A stretch of 5,428 nucleotides of DNA from Actinomycetales bacterium (GTDB lineage Bacteria; Actinomycetota; Actinomycetes; Mycobacteriales; Mycobacteriaceae). Positions 1-5,428 of this stretch are shown here, one piece after another. A program made the position numbers and the translations under genes. The stretch is from the NCBI GenBank assembly GCA_012841845.1, contig DUTZ01000088.1:1-5428 (forward strand), written 5' to 3'. Positions within the stretch are counted from its first letter, which is position 1. Each line of letters opens with the position of its first letter. The notes beneath the pieces are model-generated. The model did no database searches. It had not been told where the DNA came from and saw nothing but the letters and a program-made list of their open reading frames with translations.

Positions 1-224
1 CGGCCGGTGTCGGGGTCCGGGGTCGCCAGGTGCGCGCGGAAGCCCTCGACGTGCGCCTCGCTCACCGCGGCGAGGTCGTCCACCCCCAGCGCGGCGAGAT
101 AGTCCCGGTACTTGTCCAGGTCGCGCCGGTAGGCGGACAGGGTGTGGGCCGAGGCCCCCTTCTCGACGGCGAGGTGGTCCAGGTAGCCGCGGATCTCGGT
201 CGCGGGGCCGGCGGCCGGGGTCAT
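1..224 (-). CDS. xerD: Tyrosine recombinase XerD, N-terminal fragment (gene runs off the left edge)
   Basis: About the first 74 residues are in the window, starting MTPAAGPATEIRGYLDHL; the stop lies beyond position 1. The reading IRGYLDHLAVEKG-ASAHTLSAYRRDL-DKYRDYL is the N-terminal SAM-like, core-binding domain of XerC/XerD recombinases, which forms half of the clamp around the dif site. The catalytic Arg-His-Arg-Tyr domain is outside the window, so activity cannot be judged. XerD with XerC resolves chromosome dimers at dif near the FtsK-bearing septum. XerD rather than XerC is inferred from its place after pyrG and the Nudix gene, as in mycobacteria. ATG at 224 is chosen because the distance to the GYLDHL motif matches mycobacterial XerD. 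No clear Shine-Dalgarno precedes it, and the previous stop is only 16 nt upstream, so translation may depend on coupling to the Nudix gene. Confidence 0.9.
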   Translation of the reverse strand, partial: MTPAAGPATEIRGYLDHLAVEKGASAHTLSAYRRDLDKYRDYLAALGVDDLAAVSEAHVEGFRAHLATPDPDTG

Positions 225-240
225 GGCGGGCCGGTCGTCG

Positions 241-807
241 TCAACCCCGGGCCGACGCCCGGTGCGCGGCGAGGATCCCGGCCACGGCGATGCCGTTGAC
301 GATCCGCCCGTCGAGCACGGCCTCCACCGCGCCGTCGAGCGGCATCCACTCCTGCTCCATGTCGGCCTCCTCGTGGTGCGCCTCGGGGCGGGGCACCTCG
401 CGCAGTCCGGTCGCCAGGTACAGGTGGACCCGCTCGGTGCAGAAGCCGGGCGAGGGGACGATCTCCACGAGCGGGCGCCAGTGCTCCGCGGCCAGGCCGG
501 TCTCCTCGACGAGCTCGCGCCGGGCGGTCTCGAGCGGTTCCTCGCCGTCCACGTCGCACAGGCCGGCGGGCAGCTCCCACAGTCGCTCGCCCACCGCGTG
601 CCGGTACTGGCGCACCAGGACGAGCCGCCCCTGCTCGTCGAGCGCCACCACCGCCACGGCGTCGTCGTGGCCGCAGATCTCCCGGTCCGCCGTACCGCCG
701 CCGGGCATCTCGAGCGTGTCCACGCGCAGGCGGACGACCCGGCCGTCGAAGATCTCGCGGGAGGCGACGGTGCGGAACTCGTGGGAGCCGGGCGGCGGGG
801 TGGACAC
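241..807 (-). CDS. Nudix hydrolase, probable ADP-ribose pyrophosphatase (Rv1700-like)
   Basis: The product is 188 residues, the usual size for bacterial ADP-ribose pyrophosphatases, which cut ADP-ribose to AMP and ribose-5-phosphate in the cytoplasm. The Nudix box lies at about residues 82-105 (GLCDVDGEE...RRELVEETGL) and includes the metal-binding set E98, E101 and E102. It is preceded by the typical LVRQYRHAVGERLWELPAG stretch. Pro120, in VPSPGF, sits 16 residues after the box glycine G104, the position known as a marker of ADP-ribose specificity. Glutamates at 145-151 (HEEADME) could supply a catalytic base. The box has six rather than five residues between its first Gly and Glu, which as I recall the mycobacterial homologue shares. 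GTG at 807 is chosen because GGGAG lies 9 nt upstream and homology begins soon after. The gene starts 5 nt past the pyrG stop, so the two are almost certainly cotranscribed. Substrate identity is inferred. Confidence 0.9.
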   Translation of the reverse strand: MSTPPPGSHEFRTVASREIFDGRVVRLRVDTLEMPGGGTADREICGHDDAVAVVALDEQGRLVLVRQYRHAVGERLWELPAGLCDVDGEEPLETARRELVEETGLAAEHWRPLVEIVPSPGFCTERVHLYLATGLREVPRPEAHHEEADMEQEWMPLDGAVEAVLDGRIVNGIAVAGILAAHRASARG

Positions 808-812
808 GGGCG

Positions 813-3623
<2,811 letters not shown>

Positions 3624-3627
<4 letters not shown>

Positions 3628-4796
3628 GTGAACAGGCCCTGCACCCAGAGGGCGAAGGTGTTCCAGGTCTCGATGGCCCACACGAGCAGGTCCTGCGCGG
3701 AGTCGCGGGCCAGGACCACGGCGGCCACGGCGACGAGCGCGGCCAGCACGACCAGCGCGAGCCCGATGCCGTTGCCGCGCGACCGGTACAGCGTGGCGCA
3801 GGCGTCGGCGTGGACGAGGCGCGCGGAGACGGCCTTGTCGACCATGGTCCCGGACGGCGCGGCGGCCGGGGCGAACGCGCCCTCGAGGCCGCGGTCGTCG
3901 CCGGTGAGGACGATCATCTCGGCCCCGCCGTGGAAGGCGAGCAGCAGCGCCATGTCGCGCGCGGTCGCGGCCGCCGGGAAGGTGGTGGCGCCCACGCCGA
4001 GCTCGGTGACGCGCTCGAGACCCTCGGCGCGGCCGTCACGGTCGGCCGGCACGACGAGCACGGCGCCGTCGGTGAGGACCTCGTCGGAGACGGCGGTGGG
4101 GGTGGCGACGACGACGTCGGCCGAGTGCTTGGCGGCGCGCAGGAGCTCCGCTCCCCCGTCCACGCCCACGAGGACCGGCCGGTACTCCTTGATGAACGGC
4201 TTGAGGGCGGCCAGCTGGTCCTCGGAGCCCGCGTCGCCGGTGACCACCACGACGTGGCGGTCGGCGAACTCCACGTCGAGCTCGGGCAGCCCCTCGCCGT
4301 CGAGCAGGAGCGGGTGCTCGAGGCTGAGGAACTCGGTGGCGGCCGCCATGTGTCCGAGGGCGGCGTCAACGTAGTCGGACTCCGCGGCGTCGACCTCGGC
4401 GAGCAGGGTCGCCGGGCCGGCCTCACGGCCGGAGGCGAGCTCCTCGTCGTTCTTCGCGGCGTAGACCACGCCGTCGTCGATCCGGACCCGGGACCCGTCG
4501 GCCACCTCGGCGAGGTCGGCGTCCTCGATCACGGGGATCGTCGAGGCGGCGAGCACGCGGAACGCGGTGCGCGGCAGCATCTCCTCCCCCTCGCGCGGGA
4601 CGTGGACCACCGCGGCGACATCGGCCTCGACGAGGGCGCGCGCCGTGGCGGGCGGAGTGCGGTTGAGGTCCAGGACCGCGACGTCCTTGGCACCGAGGCG
4701 CCGAGGGAGGGGCGAACCCGGCCGGAGGTGGCGGACGGTGCCGACGACACCGGGGAGATCAACAGAGCGACGATGGAGCAGACCCGACATCTTCAT
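3624..4796 (-). CDS. steA: Cytokinetic ring protein SteA (thiamin pyrophosphokinase-like fold, membrane-anchored)
   Basis: The product is 390 residues. A long cytoplasmic part holds the family motif LKPFIKEY (198-205) followed by PVLVGVDGGAELL, in a region usually assigned to the thiamin pyrophosphokinase catalytic-like fold. VTELGVGATTFPAAATARD and ALLLAFHGGAEMIVLTGD follow. One transmembrane segment lies at about 344-363 (IGLALVVLAALVAVAAVVLA), and the end, WNTFALWVQGLFT, is near identical to my memory of Rv1697. In Corynebacterium glutamicum, SteA localises to the division site and acts with SteB in cell separation; loss causes ethambutol sensitivity. No thiamin role is implied by the fold. 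ATG 4796 is chosen because it gives MKMSGLLHRR, like the mycobacterial MKMSALLSR. GTG 4811 and ATG 4790 are alternatives. No Shine-Dalgarno precedes 4796, which fits leaderless translation. Its last 4 nt overlap mctB. Confidence 0.95.
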
Positions 4797-4803
4797 GGGG
4801 CCG

Positions 4804-4809
4804 AGTATC
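4804..4809 (-). promoter_or_regulatory. Candidate -10 element giving a leaderless steA transcript
   Basis: The minus strand reads GATACT (4 of 6 to TATAAT), then 7 nt, then ATG 4796. That spacing would place transcription start at or next to the A of the start codon, as in the many leaderless actinobacterial mRNAs. It would also explain the missing Shine-Dalgarno. No convincing -35 is seen 16-18 nt upstream. Confidence 0.35.
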
Positions 4810-4832
4810 ACCGGTGTGATTCGTGTGACGAG
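4807..4832. repeat. Short inverted and direct repeats in the recN-steA gap
   Basis: On the plus strand ATCAC (4807-4811) and GTGAT (4816-4820) form a 5-bp inverted repeat with a 4-nt spacer. GTGTGA occurs twice, 9 nt apart (4814-4819 and 4823-4828). The repeats overlap and adjoin the candidate steA -10, where an operator could sit. They are short enough to be chance. Half-site orientation does not match the TGTGA-N6-TCACA pattern of GlxR/CRP. Confidence 0.3.
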
Positions 4833-4856
4833 GGAGGCGCCCCCGGCGTGTCGGGT

Positions 4857-5428
4857 TTAAGCCTCGACTTGAGCTTGAGACTTGTCCGAGCGGGCGCGCT
4901 CGAGGAGCTCCTCGGCGTGGGCGAGACCCGTGTCGGTGTCCTCCATGCCGGCGAGCATCCGCGCGAGCTCGGTCACGCGGTCGCCGTCCCCGAGCGTCCG
5001 CACCCCGGAGACGACCCCGTCCTCGCCGCCGTCGACGCTCTTGTGCACCACGAGGTGGGTGTCGGCGTAGGCGGCGACCTGGGCGAGGTGGGTCACCGCG
5101 ATGACCTGGTGGGTGCGGGCCAGGGTGGCCAGGCGGCGCCCGATGCTCAGCGCGGCGCGGCCGCCGACGCCGGCGTCGACCTCGTCGAAGACCAGGGTTC
5201 CGCCGCCGCTGCGCTCGGCGAGCACCACCTCGAGGGCCAGCATGACGCGGGAGAGCTCGCCGCCGGACGCCCCCCTGCCCAGCGGCACCAGGCCGGCGGG
5301 GCCGTCGAGGGCCAACTCGACGTCGTCGAGCCCCGATTCCGTGGCCCCGGCGAGCCCCTCGCCGGCCGGGGTGACGTGCGCGACGAGGCCCGCGCCGCCC
5401 ATGGACAGTTCGGCGAGTTCCGCGGTGA
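4857..5428 (-). CDS. recN: DNA repair protein RecN, C-terminal fragment (gene runs off the right edge)
   Basis: The last 189 residues are present, beginning within TAELAELSMGGAGL; the start is beyond position 5428. RecN is a cytoplasmic SMC-like ATPase that helps RecA-dependent double-strand-break repair. The fragment is the C-terminal half of the ATPase head: ABC signature GASGGELSRVMLALE, Walker B with D-loop TLVFDEVDAGVGG, and H-loop VIAVTHLAQVAAYAD, followed by the usual VTELARMLAG. All are intact. The Walker A motif and coiled coils lie outside the window. The stop is TAA at 4859-4857, after a polar tail ending SQAQVEA. The gene precedes steA by 60 bp, so read-through into steA is possible. 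I see no hairpin with a U-run after the stop, although a GC-rich imperfect stem can form at about 4830-4842. Confidence 0.96.
   Translation of the reverse strand, partial: TAELAELSMGGAGLVAHVTPAGEGLAGATESGLDDVELALDGPAGLVPLGRGASGGELSRVMLALEVVLAERSGGGTLVFDEVDAGVGGRAALSIGRRLATLARTHQVIAVTHLAQVAAYADTHLVVHKSVDGGEDGVVSGVRTLGDGDRVTELARMLAGMEDTDTGLAHAEELLERARSDKSQAQVEA

Noticed and set aside
4807..4832. GlxR/CRP-type operator upstream of steA
   Set aside because: The GTGTGA copies are direct repeats, and the TGTGA-N6-TCACA arrangement is not present in either orientation.
4830..4842. Possible intrinsic terminator after recN (GC-rich stem)
   Set aside because: The stem is about 5 bp with a G-T pair and a 3-nt loop, and no U-run follows. 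It is too weak to call.

Overview
The window is very GC-rich (about 70% or more by eye). It carries six protein-coding genes, all on the minus strand, with no RNA gene, mobile element or CRISPR array that I could recognise. In transcription order (right to left) they are recN (3' part only), steA, mctB/steB, pyrG, a Nudix ADP-ribose pyrophosphatase gene and xerD (5' part only). From memory, this is the gene order of Mycobacterium tuberculosis Rv1696 to Rv1701. The proteins also align closely with remembered mycobacterial sequences, notably PyrG and the SteA and MctB ends. The organism is therefore most likely a high-GC member of the Mycobacteriales (Mycobacterium, Gordonia, Rhodococcus, Dietzia and relatives). 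I cannot name the genus.

Layout. Positions 5428-4857 hold the C-terminal part of the DNA-repair SMC-like ATPase RecN. A 60-bp gap (4856-4797) holds a possible promoter and short repeats, and leads to steA (4796-3624), a membrane-anchored cell-division protein. steA overlaps mctB/steB (3627-2707) by 4 nt. A 97-bp gap (2706-2610) holds a possible extended -10 promoter within an inverted repeat, then pyrG (2609-813) for CTP synthase, which starts at TTG. The Nudix gene (807-241) follows after 5 nt, and xerD (224 to beyond position 1) after another 16 nt.

How the genes fit together. SteA and MctB/SteB are a translationally coupled pair that work together in septum splitting and envelope integrity in corynebacteria. 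pyrG, the Nudix gene and xerD look like one downstream transcription unit covering CTP synthesis, ADP-ribose clean-up and chromosome dimer resolution, with a likely promoter before pyrG. RecN belongs to double-strand-break repair. This is a conserved housekeeping block. I found no sign of a new defence, biosynthetic or mobile system. The points worth a second look are regulatory structure in the two gaps, start-codon choices, the CTP synthase tail, and the uncertain 'copper transporter' label on mctB.
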